A program made the translations under genes and the position numbers. A DNA stretch of 5,521 nt, taken from positions 1-5,521 of the forward strand of contig CANRMG010000118.1 of assembly GCA_947631675.1 (NCBI GenBank), written 5' to 3'. This document shows, piece after piece, positions 5,273 through 5,521 of this stretch (position 1 is its first letter; each line of letters starts with the position of its first letter). This DNA is from an uncultured Oscillospiraceae bacterium (GTDB lineage Bacteria > Bacillota_A > Clostridia > Oscillospirales > Oscillospiraceae). The notes below the pieces were generated by a model. It did no database searches. It had not been told where the DNA came from and saw only the letters and a program-made list of their open reading frames with translations.

Positions 5273-5521
5273 TTTGGTTCTTCTTGCCGAACTTGATATG
5301 GATGGCTTGCTTGGCGGCATAGGGCAGGATCTCCTTCAGCTTGTCCTCCGCCGGGATCATGTGGGTGCACTCGGGCCGGTCGCGGTGCAGGGTGATGGCG
5401 CCGAAGGCGCACTTGGTGGTGCACACGCCGCAGCCGATGCACTTGTTGGGGTCCACGATGGACGCGCCGCAGCCCAGGCACCGGGCGGTCTCCTTCTTGA
5501 CCTGCTCCTCGGTGAAGGGCA
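5265..5521 (-). CDS. Iron-sulfur (probably FAD-dependent) oxidoreductase, C-terminal ferredoxin domain (partial)
   Basis: This is the last 84 complete codons of a protein that continues off the right edge. Translation from the edge reads PFTEEQVKKETARCLGCGAS, then IVDPNKCIGCGVCTTKCAF, then GAITLHRDRPEC. That gives a CxxC pair (CLGC), a ferredoxin motif CxxCxxCxxxC, and a further Cys, enough for at least one [4Fe-4S] cluster. An ARCLGCG segment followed by a ferredoxin motif and a short basic tail (IHIKFGKKNQNA) is what I recall at the C-terminus of large clostridial FAD/NAD(P)-dependent oxidoreductases related to GltD. The FAD part is not in the window, so this is inference. A GTG at 5456 could suggest a tiny ferredoxin, but the frame is open to the edge and conserved-looking upstream of it. 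The stop overlaps hypA by 8 nt, which indicates cotranslation and a functional link to nickel-enzyme maturation. Confidence 0.8.
   Translation of the reverse strand, partial: PFTEEQVKKETARCLGCGASIVDPNKCIGCGVCTTKCAFGAITLHRDRPECTHMIPAEDKLKEILPYAAKQAIHIKFGKKNQNA

Noticed and set aside
4610..5296. A 228-residue plus-strand frame opposite hypB and hypA
   Set aside because: It is antisense to two well-identified proteins and shows no motif of its own.
5273..5320. Longer hypA from an upstream start
   Set aside because: The extra residues are low-complexity, overlap the oxidoreductase, and would bury the nickel-binding MHE N-terminus.
5265..5456. Stand-alone 63-residue ferredoxin starting at GTG 5456
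   Set aside because: The frame is open to the window edge, and the CLGCG motif just upstream fits a larger iron-sulfur protein.

Overview
The window is dense, GC-rich bacterial DNA. Its codons mostly end in G or C, it uses TTG and GTG starts, and its genes sit in short-overlap operons with strong Shine-Dalgarno sites. Clostridial-type gene content (GltB/GltD, a TcyABC/YecS-like transporter, and HypA/HypB next to an iron-sulfur oxidoreductase) suggests a high-GC gut Clostridia member, perhaps Oscillospiraceae. That assignment is inference from composition and protein style, not a search.

Layout. Positions 1-1745 (+) hold the 3' end of gltB and a complete gltD, the two subunits of glutamate synthase, ended by a strong intrinsic terminator at 1766-1794. 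Positions 1795-1962 are a regulatory region with two good sigma-A-type promoters in tandem, each associated with a small dyad. Positions 1963-4185 (+) encode a compact polar amino-acid ABC importer in the order permease, ATPase, binding protein. It most resembles the L-cystine group. A bidirectional terminator at 4198-4232 separates it from a convergent minus-strand operon. Reading leftward from the right edge, that operon has the C-terminal end of an iron-sulfur oxidoreductase, then hypA, then hypB.

How the genes work together. GltB/GltD make glutamate from glutamine and 2-oxoglutarate. The importer would bring in a polar amino acid, probably cystine or a relative. HypA and HypB deliver nickel to a nickel enzyme, classically [NiFe]-hydrogenase, and their coupling to a redox protein suggests electron-transfer or hydrogen metabolism. 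Neither the target enzyme nor hypCDEF lies in the window.

I see no mobile element, CRISPR array, tRNA or rRNA, and no clearly undescribed system. The most useful leads are an apparent swap of acidic ligand-pocket residues in the binding protein, its lack of a lipobox, the double promoter region, and the oxidoreductase-hypA-hypB arrangement.
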